Under the pieces are notes generated by a model, which ran no database searches, was not told the DNA's origin, and saw nothing but the letters and a program-made list of their open reading frames with translations. From CAZCBX01 sp964497185 (GTDB taxonomy: Bacteria > Bdellovibrionota_G > JALEGL01 > JAGRMV01): a stretch of DNA of 64,000 nucleotides. Within the stretch, counting starts at the first letter, position 1, and each line of letters starts with the position of its first letter. Shown here piece after piece: positions 25,076-33,922 of this stretch. A program made the translations under genes and the position numbers. The DNA lies in the NCBI GenBank assembly GCA_964497185.1, contig CAZCBX010000010.1, positions 35,427 to 99,426 of the forward strand. The letters are read 5' to 3'.

Positions 25076-25649
25076 TTTTTTTAAATATAAATCTGTGGGA
25101 CTTTGGGCTTGCCCCAGAAAAGCTCCACGAACTCCATGACGCGCCCTCCTGTCGAAGGTATTCTGAGTTGGTTGAGGGGTTTTCTTCGGCCAGGGTATCC
25201 CTTTTGTCAGACACATTCCGCTTTTCTGGGGCAAGCCCAAAGCTCCCCTGTAAACTTGACGGGTGGGGGTATGGTAAGCAGTCAAACGCCAAAGGCGTTT
25301 GTCTATATTCTATTTCCTACCCCAATACGTATGGTTAACAGGGCGCAGGTTCCGGAAAACTCATTGGCCTAAGATCGGCTGTATGAAAACAAAGCATGTA
25401 CATCGGCAGAAAAAGCCATAAAGTTTCACCCGTTTTCGGGATGGCGTCCGGCAATCAGCAGGGGCAAAGGCCCCTGCCAATATCATGCGGCAAGGCTGTC
25501 CGAATAAGGAAAATCTGAAATCGCAGAAAGGGGACACACCTAAAGGTATGTCCCCCTGTAGCATCTTATTAGACAGGAGGAAACATCCGCGAGTCCGCGC
25601 AGCGTTTCCCCGGGGCGTGCACCTCGCCACAAATCTCTATTTAAAAAAA
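25076..25649. repeat. Gene-free segment bounded by 23-bp imperfect inverted repeats
   Basis: Ends 25076-25098 and 25627-25649 are inverted copies with 20 of 23 bases matching (T7/A7 tract, AAATA, then the conserved TGTGG/CCACA). Inside lie a perfect 23-bp inverted repeat (25101-25123 with 25220-25242), a short palindrome (25283-25301) and a 12-bp hairpin with one mismatch (25530-25541 with 25544-25555). Frames here are open on both strands but have no recognisable protein, overlap each other and mirror the repeats, so I call no gene. No obvious target duplication flanks it. It looks like a non-autonomous mobile element or composite intergenic repeat. The whole gap between genes is 24994-25668. 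Confidence 0.6.
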
Positions 25650-25668
25650 CCTAAACAAAAGAAAAAAA

Positions 25669-27129
25669 TCAATCCTCACCCTGAGCCATACTATAAGCCC
25701 GCTCACCATCAAACTCCCATAGCTTTTCAATATGCATCCACTCAAAAGTTTCAGCGATTTTCTGCGTCAGGCCCAAAATGTCTTGATGGGTGGCTTGGGT
25801 GCCTTGCTCTCGAACAATAAAGCGACAACGCCAATGATCAATGCAGTCTGTATAAGCGCCCATGTCTGGATACACTTTGGTACCGCGATTCGAAATCATT
25901 TTTAATTTAAGCTTGGTGTCCGCACAAATCTGATCCAACGTTTCACCCACCACTTGACTGGGTTTTTCGCTGTCGACGAAAATATCCGCCCCCACACATA
26001 CGCGATCATCGGTTTTGACAAAATCAATGTCGGGTGAGACTTCGGGCATTTTGATTTGTTGCACTTCGCGTTGGGTCCAGTTGCTGGGAGCTTGGCCCAA
26101 ATTGTCGATCACTGCTTGGGTGAAGGCATCGGTGCCCACACAGCCTTGCGTGTTTACATCGCCTGTGTATACACCTTGCTCCAGTGTATACAGGAGCGAT
26201 TGTTGAATTTGGTCAGCGGCTTTCATTTCTCCGATGTGGCGAAGCATCATCACACCCGCGAGCAATAGGGCTGTGGGGTTGGCCAGATTTTTGCCTGCGA
26301 TGTCTGGGGCGCTTCCGTGAACCGCTTCGAACATGGCGGCGCGTTGTCCGATATTGGCGCTGGGAGCGAAGCCCAAGCCACCGATGAGGCCTGAGGTTAG
26401 ATCGGAAAGAATGTCGCCGTTCATGTTGGTGGTGACAATGACATCAAAGGCTTCGGGGTAGCGAACCATTTGATGCGCACAATTGTCGATGATGATGTGG
26501 TCGGCTTCGATGCTCGGATACTCGGGCGCGATGTCTTCAAAAGTTTTTTTCAGCAGACCTTCGGTGAATTTCATGATGTTGGCTTTGGTGGCGCAGGTTA
26601 CTTTTTTTCTTCCTTCGGCCACTGCAAATTCAAACGCAAGGCGAACAATTTTTTCGCAGCCTTTTCGGGTGATGAGTTTAAGACATTGTGCCACGCCGGG
26701 GGTTTGCATGTGCTCGATGCCCGCATACAAATCTTCCACGTTTTCACGGACCACCACGAGGTCAATGTTTCTGCCCGAAAATACGGTTTTGACGCTGGGC
26801 AATTCGCGAACAGGCCGAATGTTGCCATAGGTTTCAAAAAGCTTGCGCAAGGTTACGTTGGCCGATTTTTGACCGAATCCGACAGGCGTTTCCAAAGGGC
26901 CTTTAAGGGCAATGCCGTTTGTTTTAATGGAATCCAGTGTTTCGGAAGGTACGCCCGATTGGACGCCTTTTTCAAAAACCTTTTTGCCCGCCAGTTGGCG
27001 ATCCCAGGTGACTTTTGCACCCGAGGCTTCGATGACTTTGCATGAGGCCTCTACCACTTCGGGACCGATGCCGTCGCCTTCAATAAGAGTGATGATTACG
27101 TTGTTGTTTTCGTCTCGTTGTAGTTGCAT
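25669..27129 (-). CDS. icd: NADP-dependent isocitrate dehydrogenase, two-domain Rickettsia/Thermus type
   Basis: This TCA-cycle enzyme converts isocitrate to 2-oxoglutarate and CO2. Residues 1-335 form the isocitrate/isopropylmalate dehydrogenase domain: LIEGDGIGPEV, the substrate motif SANVTLRKLF, RPVRELP, VVRENVEDLYAGIEH and NMNGDILSDLTSGLIGGLGFAPSAN-type metal site. About 150 extra C-terminal residues (IKMPEVSPDIDFVKTDDR to the end) are the additional domain found in the ~480-residue Rickettsia and Thermus enzymes. Minus-strand boxes TTGCTT and TAAAAG (27162-27167, 27140-27145, 16 bp apart) end 10 bp before the ATG. The gene stands alone. Confidence 0.93.
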   Translation of the reverse strand: MQLQRDENNNVIITLIEGDGIGPEVVEASCKVIEASGAKVTWDRQLAGKKVFEKGVQSGVPSETLDSIKTNGIALKGPLETPVGFGQKSANVTLRKLFETYGNIRPVRELPSVKTVFSGRNIDLVVVRENVEDLYAGIEHMQTPGVAQCLKLITRKGCEKIVRLAFEFAVAEGRKKVTCATKANIMKFTEGLLKKTFEDIAPEYPSIEADHIIIDNCAHQMVRYPEAFDVIVTTNMNGDILSDLTSGLIGGLGFAPSANIGQRAAMFEAVHGSAPDIAGKNLANPTALLLAGVMMLRHIGEMKAADQIQQSLLYTLEQGVYTGDVNTQGCVGTDAFTQAVIDNLGQAPSNWTQREVQQIKMPEVSPDIDFVKTDDRVCVGADIFVDSEKPSQVVGETLDQICADTKLKLKMISNRGTKVYPDMGAYTDCIDHWRCRFIVREQGTQATHQDILGLTQKIAETFEWMHIEKLWEFDGERAYSMAQGED

Positions 27130-27247
27130 GATGCTCGATCTTTTATACGAAATGGACCGGAAAGCAAGTCAGCTCGTAAAAAACCGTATGGATGGATGAG
27201 CGGCAGAGTTTTTCTTATGGAAATCGCTTTTATGGCTTGTTTTTGGT

Positions 27248-28114
27248 ATGCACAAAACCATGATTTCGATTACGCCTGTTCGCATTGATTTGGGCCAAGG
27301 GGCTTTCGTGCAACGCGCACTGCCCATGGATGCCATGGAGGCCATTGGACCCTTTGTTTTTTTTGATCACATTGGCCCGGTTCCACACAAGACAGGCGAT
27401 GAAATTCAAGTGCGGGCCCATCCACACATTGGTTTGGCCACCATCACCTACTTGTTTTCGGGTGAACTCGTGCATCGAGACAGTTTGGGCAACAAACAAG
27501 TGATTGTGCCCGGAGAGGTCAATTGGATGACGGCTGGGTCAGGCATAGCCCACAGCGAACGATCCCAAATGCCTCAAAAAGGAAGTGCATTGGAGGGCAT
27601 TCAAATATGGGTAGGCCTGCCCAAAGACAAGCAAGAAATGGCGCCCAGTTTTCAACATTACCCGGCCGATGCCGTGCCCACCGTGCGGCAAGATCGAGCC
27701 ACCTGGCATGTGGTGGCCGGCGGTATGTTTGGTCAAACCTCTCCAGTCAAAACAGTGTCGCGGTTGTTCTATGCGCAGGGTCAATTGAAGGAAGGTTATG
27801 CTGCGTGTTTGCCCATGGATGCTACAGATCAATGGGGTTTATACCTGGTCCGTGGCCAAGTGCAGGTGGAAGATCAAGTGGTGAAGGCCAACCACTTATT
27901 AACCGGCCAAGGAGAAAGCCAGTTACACTTAAAAAGCAGCACCGATGCGCACGTCATTTTTTTTGGTGGGCCACCATTTCCAGAAAAAAGACACAAATGG
28001 TGGAATTTTGTATCCACCAGCAAGGATCGAATCGAACAAGCCAAGCAGGATTGGCGCAAAGGTCTTTTTGCCAAAGTCGTAGACGAGGGTGAAGAGATTC
28101 CTTTGCCGGAGTGA
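27248..28114 (+). CDS. Pirin family cupin protein
   Basis: The 288-residue bicupin has the pirin iron-site residues in order: the pair in RAHPHIGLATITYLF and then GSGIAHSER (His and Glu). It begins with pirin-like RIDLGQGAFVQRALP and FVFFDHIGPV. Bacterial pirins are reported as quercetinases or regulators of metabolic enzymes, so a precise role cannot be given. ATG 27248 has no ribosome site. The stop is 6 bp before the DUF938 methyltransferase gene, so the two are probably an operon. Confidence 0.93.
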   Translation: MHKTMISITPVRIDLGQGAFVQRALPMDAMEAIGPFVFFDHIGPVPHKTGDEIQVRAHPHIGLATITYLFSGELVHRDSLGNKQVIVPGEVNWMTAGSGIAHSERSQMPQKGSALEGIQIWVGLPKDKQEMAPSFQHYPADAVPTVRQDRATWHVVAGGMFGQTSPVKTVSRLFYAQGQLKEGYAACLPMDATDQWGLYLVRGQVQVEDQVVKANHLLTGQGESQLHLKSSTDAHVIFFGGPPFPEKRHKWWNFVSTSKDRIEQAKQDWRKGLFAKVVDEGEEIPLPE

Positions 28115-28120
28115 CCGACC

Positions 28121-28753
28121 ATGGCCATGAAGAAACCATTTTCCCCAGCTGCCCAGCGCAATCAACAAGCCATTTTGGAAGTGCTGCAGGATTACATTGA
28201 TTCTTCGGTCACCAACTTACTTGAATTTGGTGCAGGCACGGGCCAGCATGCGGTGTACATGGCTCCTTTTTTTTCGGAAACCACATGGGTGGTGTCGGAT
28301 ATTGCAGGCAAACATGCGGGCATACGGATGTGGCTAAAAGAAAATCCCGCCGCCAACATTGAGGGACCGATTGCCTTTAAAGTGGGCAGTCATCCATTTC
28401 CCACGGATCGTTGGTATCAAGCATTTTATACAGCCAACACCTTTCACATCATGCCCTGGAAAAAAGTTAAAACCTTGATCAAAATGCTGGGACATCGGCT
28501 GCGCGAAGGTTCAAAAGTATTCATTTATGGCCCTTTTCGGGATGGGTCGGATTACCGCGGACAAAGCAATGTTGATTTTGATCAGGCGCTGAAACAGCAA
28601 GACCCTGCCATGGGCATACGGGACGAAAACGATGTGATTCAGACCATGTTTAAACAAGGCTTTGATCTACTGGAAAATAGAGCGATGCCCGCCAACAATC
28701 GCATCTTGGTGTTTGAGCGGTTGGAACACATTTCAGACCATCTGAAAGCGTAA
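28121..28753 (+). CDS. DUF938 class I SAM-dependent methyltransferase-like protein
   Basis: The 210-residue protein starts FSPAAQRNQQAILEVLQDYI and has the SAM-binding glycine loop LLEFGAGTGQHAVYMAPFF (about 38-56), then NTFHIMPW, and FIYGPFRDGSDYRGQSN, all typical of DUF938. The substrate of the family is not established. It is transcribed with pirin upstream. The next gene is 66 bp downstream and seems to have its own promoter. Confidence 0.9.
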   Translation: MAMKKPFSPAAQRNQQAILEVLQDYIDSSVTNLLEFGAGTGQHAVYMAPFFSETTWVVSDIAGKHAGIRMWLKENPAANIEGPIAFKVGSHPFPTDRWYQAFYTANTFHIMPWKKVKTLIKMLGHRLREGSKVFIYGPFRDGSDYRGQSNVDFDQALKQQDPAMGIRDENDVIQTMFKQGFDLLENRAMPANNRILVFERLEHISDHLKA

Positions 28754-28784
28754 CCACTGGCGCATTTTGCATGGCGTAAATGGC

Positions 28785-28813
28785 TTGAAAAAGCAGTGAA
28801 TTATTGATATGTT
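28785..28813 (+). promoter_or_regulatory. Putative leaderless promoter of the thioredoxin-like gene
   Basis: TTGAAA (28785-28790), exactly 17 bp, TATGTT (28808-28813), then 6 bp to ATG 28820. The spacing places the RNA start at or next to the A of the ATG. No Shine-Dalgarno is found between. Confidence 0.5.
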
Positions 28814-28819
28814 GCGTCA

Positions 28820-30016
28820 ATGAAGAATTTTTTCACTTTTATCATTTTATCCATGGGCCTAACCGCTTCGGCCCATGCACAAGAGCCCATATCCTTTACG
28901 CTGGTGGGAGAAATTGCCAATGCCCAAACTTCCAAGGTTCACTCATCGACGATTTTGCGATGTCATGCCCAAAGTGGCTGCCCCAAATATTTGCTCAATG
29001 AAAATCACTTTGAATCTTACTTTCAATACAACCGAGATATTTTGATCGACAGAGATGGCGCGCAGTTTCGTCTGCCTGACTTCATCCTTAAAGGTGATCA
29101 AATGAATGTTTTTTTCTTTGATGCCCTGGGCCGCATGGCCAAAGTTCATGTTACCAGGGATTTGATCCAAGACGCAATGGTGGATGCGGGGAGCATTGTG
29201 CTTCAAGAGACTGTTCAGGTCTCTGGTCAGGTGCGTTCAAGCTTTGCGGATACGACACTGGACCTAAGCCAAATGACCATCATGGTTTCAGAAGTGAAAG
29301 CAAAAGGGGCTTTATTGTTAACCGCCGTTTCTCAAGCCACGGCCAACAACCAATTTCATTTGAATCTTTTGCCTGGTCGCTACACCATTTTTTTTGATGC
29401 GCCGGATACATCCGATCGTTGGTTGCGAACCATTGAAACCATTGACGTCGAGGCTCAGCCCATCCATATCGAAGAAGTGTCTTTTGAAACGCCCATGGAT
29501 GCTTTGATGGAGCAAAAAGCTTCTTTGTCACAAGTGTTGAAAGATTTTAACAAGCATCAGCTCACGCCCGATCAAATTCAAGTCTATGAGCAAATCTTGC
29601 AAGCAGAAGGCAAAACGTTGGTGTATTTTACAGCCGGCTATTGTGGCCCATGCCTTGGCAAAGATGGGTTGGCACATTACATCAACCTTGCCCATGCTTC
29701 AAACGCTGATTTTTCTGTGCTGGGCATCCACTCTGATTCGTACGGCGTCCTCAAAAATTGCCCACAAAGTCAAGATGAGATGGAAGATTATCTGGATCAC
29801 AGAGAAACCTGGACGCACATTGCAAAGAGTTATCAAAAAGCCAAACAAGCCCAAGCACCTGTTCTGCTTGCGTATCAGGCACCGTCGTTGGCGAAAAACT
29901 TAGAAATCGTTGGCTACCCAACGATGCTGGTGTTTCAAGATGGCAAGCTTCAAGATTGGTTTACCGGCAGCAGCGATGAGACCAAAGAACTTCTTGAAAA
30001 ATTATTGCAGCCCTGA
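28820..30016 (+). CDS. Secreted thioredoxin-fold protein with CGPC active site
   Basis: A 398-residue protein with a signal peptide (MKNFFTFIILSMGLTASAHA). Residues 25-230 are a beta-rich region (VQETVQVSGQVRSSF, LPGRYTIFFDAPD), resembling a carboxypeptidase-regulatory-like fold. After a helical linker, the C-terminal ~140 residues form a thioredoxin domain with active site AGYCGPC (about 272-278) and cis-Pro loop VGYPTMLVFQDGK. It probably acts in periplasmic disulfide or cysteine redox chemistry. An insertion of about 60 residues (SYGVLKNCPQSQDEM to KNLEI) lies within the thioredoxin domain. The partner reductase is not nearby. Confidence 0.82.
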   Translation: MKNFFTFIILSMGLTASAHAQEPISFTLVGEIANAQTSKVHSSTILRCHAQSGCPKYLLNENHFESYFQYNRDILIDRDGAQFRLPDFILKGDQMNVFFFDALGRMAKVHVTRDLIQDAMVDAGSIVLQETVQVSGQVRSSFADTTLDLSQMTIMVSEVKAKGALLLTAVSQATANNQFHLNLLPGRYTIFFDAPDTSDRWLRTIETIDVEAQPIHIEEVSFETPMDALMEQKASLSQVLKDFNKHQLTPDQIQVYEQILQAEGKTLVYFTAGYCGPCLGKDGLAHYINLAHASNADFSVLGIHSDSYGVLKNCPQSQDEMEDYLDHRETWTHIAKSYQKAKQAQAPVLLAYQAPSLAKNLEIVGYPTMLVFQDGKLQDWFTGSSDETKELLEKLLQP

Positions 30017-30043
30017 TGAGGGGATCTTGCCATCTTTGGTGCG

Positions 30044-31372
30044 ATGGCATACAAAGTGATCATGGATGCAAAGTCGAACATGGATCACTACGTGATACAA
30101 GATGTAACCATTTGGAATGCCGATGGCGTGGCAGAGCATCAAGACCTTGCAATCGCCCATCATAGAGTTCAATCCATTCAAGATACCAAGCCAGACCAAA
30201 ACCATGGCACAACGCAAGTCATTGATGGCAAAGGATTAACTTTGTTGCCAGCCGGCATTGATTTGCACGTGCATTTGCGAGTGCCGGGACAACCTGAAAA
30301 AGAAACCCCCGAGACCGGTTTAAAAGCAGCCATGCATGGTGGGTATGGCGTGGTCATGACGATGCCCAATACCTATCCTGTCATCGATGGTTTGGAAGCG
30401 CTGGAAGAAGGCAGAGCACAAATGCAAGCCTGGGAAGAGAAAACGGGTGTTCAAGTATATTGGACCTCGTGTATCACCGAGCGCATGGATGGGCAAAAAT
30501 GCGTTGATTTTGATGCCATGGCCCAAGCGGGCGTTCGCGCATTTACCGATGATGGCAAGGGCGTGGACTCGGATGATGTGATGCGAGAAGCCTTGGCGTA
30601 TTCGGCAGCATCGGGCATGCCCATTTTGCAGCACGCAGAATTTTCTGGGCATGGCGGGGTGATTGCGCCTTGTGATGTGCAGAAAAAACTAAAAGTGGGG
30701 GCATATCCGGCTGAGCCTGAGTGGACCATGGTGGAGAGAGACCTTCAACTGCTCGAATCGTTTCCCAAAGCGCGTTATCATGTGCTTCATATTTCAAGTG
30801 AAAAAACTGTGGCATTGCTTCGACAGGCCCAGGCCAAAGGTCTGCAAGCTACAGGCGAGGTGACCCCGCATCATTTGTACTTTGATGTCACAGCCATTAA
30901 TCCAGACAATCCCTCATTTAAGATGAATCCACCGCTGAGAGAAGCATCGGATCAAGCTTTTCTTTGGGAAGGGCTTCGCGATGGCACATTAAGCTACATG
31001 GCCACCGACCACGCGCCCCATGAACCAGCGGCCAAACCCAAAGATTTTGGCTGTTGCGCCTTTGGCACCACAGGTTTGGAAACGGGTTTGCGCGTATTGT
31101 TGGATGGTTATCAAAAAGGATGGCTTTCGCCGCCACGTTTGGTGGAAGTGTTTTCAACCCAACCCGCTGCATTTCTTCATCTGCAAGATACCCATGGTAA
31201 AATTGAAGTGGGCAGACCCTTTTATGCTGTACTGGTGGATGCGCAGGCCCAACCAAAACCCATTGGCCCCGATGACTTGCAAAGCAAATCAAAAAACAAT
31301 GTTTTTTTGGGTGCGCCATTGGCTGGTCAGATCAAACAAGTTTTTCTATCGCACGCCCGTGATTCCCAGTGA
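30044..31372 (+). CDS. pyrC: Dihydroorotase (class I, PyrC)
   Basis: The enzyme closes N-carbamoyl-aspartate to dihydroorotate in pyrimidine synthesis. The 442-residue amidohydrolase has the metal motif DLHVHLRVPG (H75, H77), substrate loop MPNTYPV, AFTDDGKGV, a metal His in LQHAEFSGHGG, and HISSEKTV and ATDHAPHEPAAK (Asp near 321). This fits the class I (multifunctional-type) family that also includes allantoinases; the TDHAPH motif favours dihydroorotase. ATG 30044 is used; ATG 30062 is possible. The gene lies 27 bp after the thioredoxin-like gene. Confidence 0.92.
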   Translation: MAYKVIMDAKSNMDHYVIQDVTIWNADGVAEHQDLAIAHHRVQSIQDTKPDQNHGTTQVIDGKGLTLLPAGIDLHVHLRVPGQPEKETPETGLKAAMHGGYGVVMTMPNTYPVIDGLEALEEGRAQMQAWEEKTGVQVYWTSCITERMDGQKCVDFDAMAQAGVRAFTDDGKGVDSDDVMREALAYSAASGMPILQHAEFSGHGGVIAPCDVQKKLKVGAYPAEPEWTMVERDLQLLESFPKARYHVLHISSEKTVALLRQAQAKGLQATGEVTPHHLYFDVTAINPDNPSFKMNPPLREASDQAFLWEGLRDGTLSYMATDHAPHEPAAKPKDFGCCAFGTTGLETGLRVLLDGYQKGWLSPPRLVEVFSTQPAAFLHLQDTHGKIEVGRPFYAVLVDAQAQPKPIGPDDLQSKSKNNVFLGAPLAGQIKQVFLSHARDSQ

Positions 31373-31458
31373 GAAAATTTGTGAATTGCTTGTTCCATAC
31401 AACTTCCCCCATCTACCGTAGCCATGAACCAAAATTTTAAAAGTCACTTTTTCATTTC

Positions 31459-32709
31459 ATGACCCGTACCCATGACATGGTCGTGATCGGCGGCGGGGCA
31501 GCTGGATTTTTTGGCGCCATCCGCGCAGCTCAGTGTGCAAAGGACCAGGGTCGACCCGTGGACATCCGTTTGTTGGAAGCGTCCTCTCGCTTTTTACAAA
31601 AGGTAAAAATATCGGGGGGCGGGCGCTGCAATGTAACCCACCATGATTTTTCCATTCGTGATTTTGTGGCACGGTATCCACGGGGCCAAAAAGAAATGAT
31701 TTCGCCCATGCATCAGTTTCAGGCAAAGGACATGGTGCAATGGCTGGAACGTCACGGCGTGGTGTTAAAAACAGAAGCCGATGGCCGAATGTTTCCAGTG
31801 ACCGACCGCTCACAAACGGTGATCGACTGTTTGATGCATCAAGCACAACAAAACGGCGTAAAAACCGATCTTCGTGTTCACGTCAACGACATAACGTATC
31901 AAAACAAAATCTTTAGCGTTGGGCTTGGGTCGCAAAAAATTCAAGCGAGGGCGGTATTGCTGGCGACCGGCAGTGCGCCAATGGGCTACAAGCTGGCTTC
32001 GCGATTGGGTCACCATATCACTCCAAGGGCGCCATCGTTGTTTAGCTTTAAAATTGCAGACCCAGACCTTCAGGCCATGCAGGGCATTGCATTTCCACAA
32101 GCCAAAATTCATCTCCATTTGCCACAAAAAACCTTTACGCAAGAGGGGCCCTTGCTGCTAACCCATTGGGGTGTTAGTGGCCCTGTAATTTTAAAACTTT
32201 CTGCATGGGCTGCGCGCGAGATGATGGACCAAAATTACAAGGCCAGATTGGAAATCAATTGGGTCAACCAACCGCCACAAGATGTCTTGGCGCAGTTGGC
32301 CGCACTGGCCAAACAATTTCCCAAAGCGGCCATGCAAAATCATCGCCTGCTCAATACCACGCAGCGCTTTTGGCTTTATTTGTTAAAAAAGAGTGAGGTG
32401 GACCCTCAACAACAATGGGCCCAACTGTCCAAAAAACAAAGCCAGGCGATCTGCGATTTGTGTACCCGGCAATCTTTATCCATCGAAGGCAAAAACCGTT
32501 TTAAAGATGAGTTTGTAGAATGTGGCGGTGTTGATCTTCGCGAAATTGACTTGAAAACAATGCAAAGTAAAAAGGTGCCAGGTCTTTATTTTGCTGGAGA
32601 GGTGATGGACGTGGATGGACTAACGGGTGGTTTTAATTTGCAACATGCCTGGACCAGTGGCTTTGTTGCGGGGAGTCATATGGCGCAATCTATTGAAGAT
32701 ATTCGTTAA
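31459..32709 (+). CDS. FAD-dependent oxidoreductase, HI0933/BaiN-like
   Basis: The 416-residue flavoprotein starts with the dinucleotide motif VVIGGGAAGFFGAIRAA, followed by SSRFLQKVKISGGGRCNVTHH, the hallmark of the HI0933/BaiN/YhiN family. The C-terminal FAD segment GLYFAGEVMDVDGLTGGFNLQHAWTSG is also intact. Members are annotated as aminoacetone oxidases or bile-acid reductases, but true substrates vary. ATG 31459 lies 86 bp after pyrC, with no good ribosome site. Confidence 0.92.
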   Translation: MTRTHDMVVIGGGAAGFFGAIRAAQCAKDQGRPVDIRLLEASSRFLQKVKISGGGRCNVTHHDFSIRDFVARYPRGQKEMISPMHQFQAKDMVQWLERHGVVLKTEADGRMFPVTDRSQTVIDCLMHQAQQNGVKTDLRVHVNDITYQNKIFSVGLGSQKIQARAVLLATGSAPMGYKLASRLGHHITPRAPSLFSFKIADPDLQAMQGIAFPQAKIHLHLPQKTFTQEGPLLLTHWGVSGPVILKLSAWAAREMMDQNYKARLEINWVNQPPQDVLAQLAALAKQFPKAAMQNHRLLNTTQRFWLYLLKKSEVDPQQQWAQLSKKQSQAICDLCTRQSLSIEGKNRFKDEFVECGGVDLREIDLKTMQSKKVPGLYFAGEVMDVDGLTGGFNLQHAWTSGFVAGSHMAQSIEDIR

Positions 32710-32772
32710 TTTTCCATGCTTTTTTAATTCTTGTTTGACCCCCGTCCGCCGTGGTAATTCTAAAAGTAGACC

Positions 32773-33876
32773 ATGGAACCATTAAAAAACGTATACAACC
32801 GCACCTACATTCAAAAATTGGCTTTGGGGCTCAAAAAAAGCGAACCAAAGTTTGATGCGGTCGCGTTTGAAAAGGCGGTCTTTGCGGGCGACTGGAAAGA
32901 TTTAGAGCTGAAAGGTCGGATGCGTCGCATTTCGATTACGATCGGAAAGTTTCTGCCCAAATATCCACGCGCACTGTCGGTGCTCTTGGATGTTGCCCCT
33001 TTCTTTCGAGACTACCACGGAATGTTTATCCCAGACTTTGTGGAAGTGTATGGCATGTTGTCCAACCATCGTCGCAAATATTGGGATGTTTCCATTGAGA
33101 TGCTGGGCGAATACACCAAATATTCATCCTCTGAATTTGCCATTCGTGCCTTTTTACTGGAGGATTTGAACGGTGTGATGAAACAAATGAAGCTTTGGTC
33201 CAAGAGTGAAAATGAACATCAGAGACGGTTAAGCAGTGAAGGCTGCCGCCCCAGATTGCCCTGGGCCGCGCAACTGCCGGAACTGAGAAAAAACCCCAAA
33301 CTCATACTTCCAATTTTAGAAAATTTAAAAACCGATCCCTCAATATACGTTCGTAAAAGCGTGGCCAATAATTTAAATGATATTTCCAAAGACCATCCAC
33401 AATGGGTGTTGGATGTCGCGCATCGATGGTACGGCGAGAATCTAGAGACCGACAAAATTGTGAAACATGGTCTTCGCACGCTTTTAAAGCAAGGCAACCA
33501 AAAAGCCATTGGTTTACTGGGGTATCAAAATGCCAAAGACATTAAAGTAAAAGATTTTGTGCTTCGCACCCCGGTGGTTACTTTGGGCCAAGCACTGGAC
33601 TTTTCATTTTCTTTTGAAATGCAGAAAAAAGGAAAAGTTCGTTTGGAATACGGAATTTATTATTTGCGCAAGAACGGTCAACACAACAAAAAAGTGTTTA
33701 AGATCAGCGAAGGCGATTTTGATACGGGCGTTTATCAATATGACCGCAAGCAAGCATTCCGAAAAATATCAACCCGTCGGCATTATGCTGGAAGCCACAA
33801 AGTTTCATTGATACTTAATGGGGAAGAAAAATGGCTTCATGAATTTGACGTGCAGCCTCCTTCGCCCAACTCGTAA
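32773..33876 (+). CDS. AlkC-like DNA alkylation repair protein (HEAT-like repeats)
   Basis: The 367-residue protein consists of helical HEAT-like repeats, with the AlkC hallmark SSEGCRPRLPWA (about 155-166) and repeats such as LPILENLKTDPSIYVRKSVANNLNDISKDHP. AlkC glycosylases remove N3-alkyl purines. The final ~100 residues (VTLGQALDFSFSFE to FDVQPP) form a beta-rich extension resembling the Ig-like C-terminal domain seen in some AlkC proteins. It stands alone; upstream is TTGACC (32735-32740) but no clear -10 at standard spacing. Confidence 0.85.
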   Translation: MEPLKNVYNRTYIQKLALGLKKSEPKFDAVAFEKAVFAGDWKDLELKGRMRRISITIGKFLPKYPRALSVLLDVAPFFRDYHGMFIPDFVEVYGMLSNHRRKYWDVSIEMLGEYTKYSSSEFAIRAFLLEDLNGVMKQMKLWSKSENEHQRRLSSEGCRPRLPWAAQLPELRKNPKLILPILENLKTDPSIYVRKSVANNLNDISKDHPQWVLDVAHRWYGENLETDKIVKHGLRTLLKQGNQKAIGLLGYQNAKDIKVKDFVLRTPVVTLGQALDFSFSFEMQKKGKVRLEYGIYYLRKNGQHNKKVFKISEGDFDTGVYQYDRKQAFRKISTRRHYAGSHKVSLILNGEEKWLHEFDVQPPSPNS

Positions 33877-33887
33877 CACTCGAATCA

Positions 33888-33916
33888 TTGGTGATTGCCG
33901 GCGATCATGATAAAAC
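33888..33916 (+). promoter_or_regulatory. Possible leaderless promoter of the radical SAM gene
   Basis: TTGGTG (33888-33893), 17 bp, TAAAAC (33911-33916), 6 bp to ATG 33923; no Shine-Dalgarno is present. Confidence 0.3.
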
Positions 33917-33922
33917 AGCTTC

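Noticed and set aside
25040..25630. Open frames of 60-90 codons on both strands
   Set aside because: They overlap one another, mirror the inverted repeats, have low-complexity ends and no protein-like features; the segment is treated as a repeat element.
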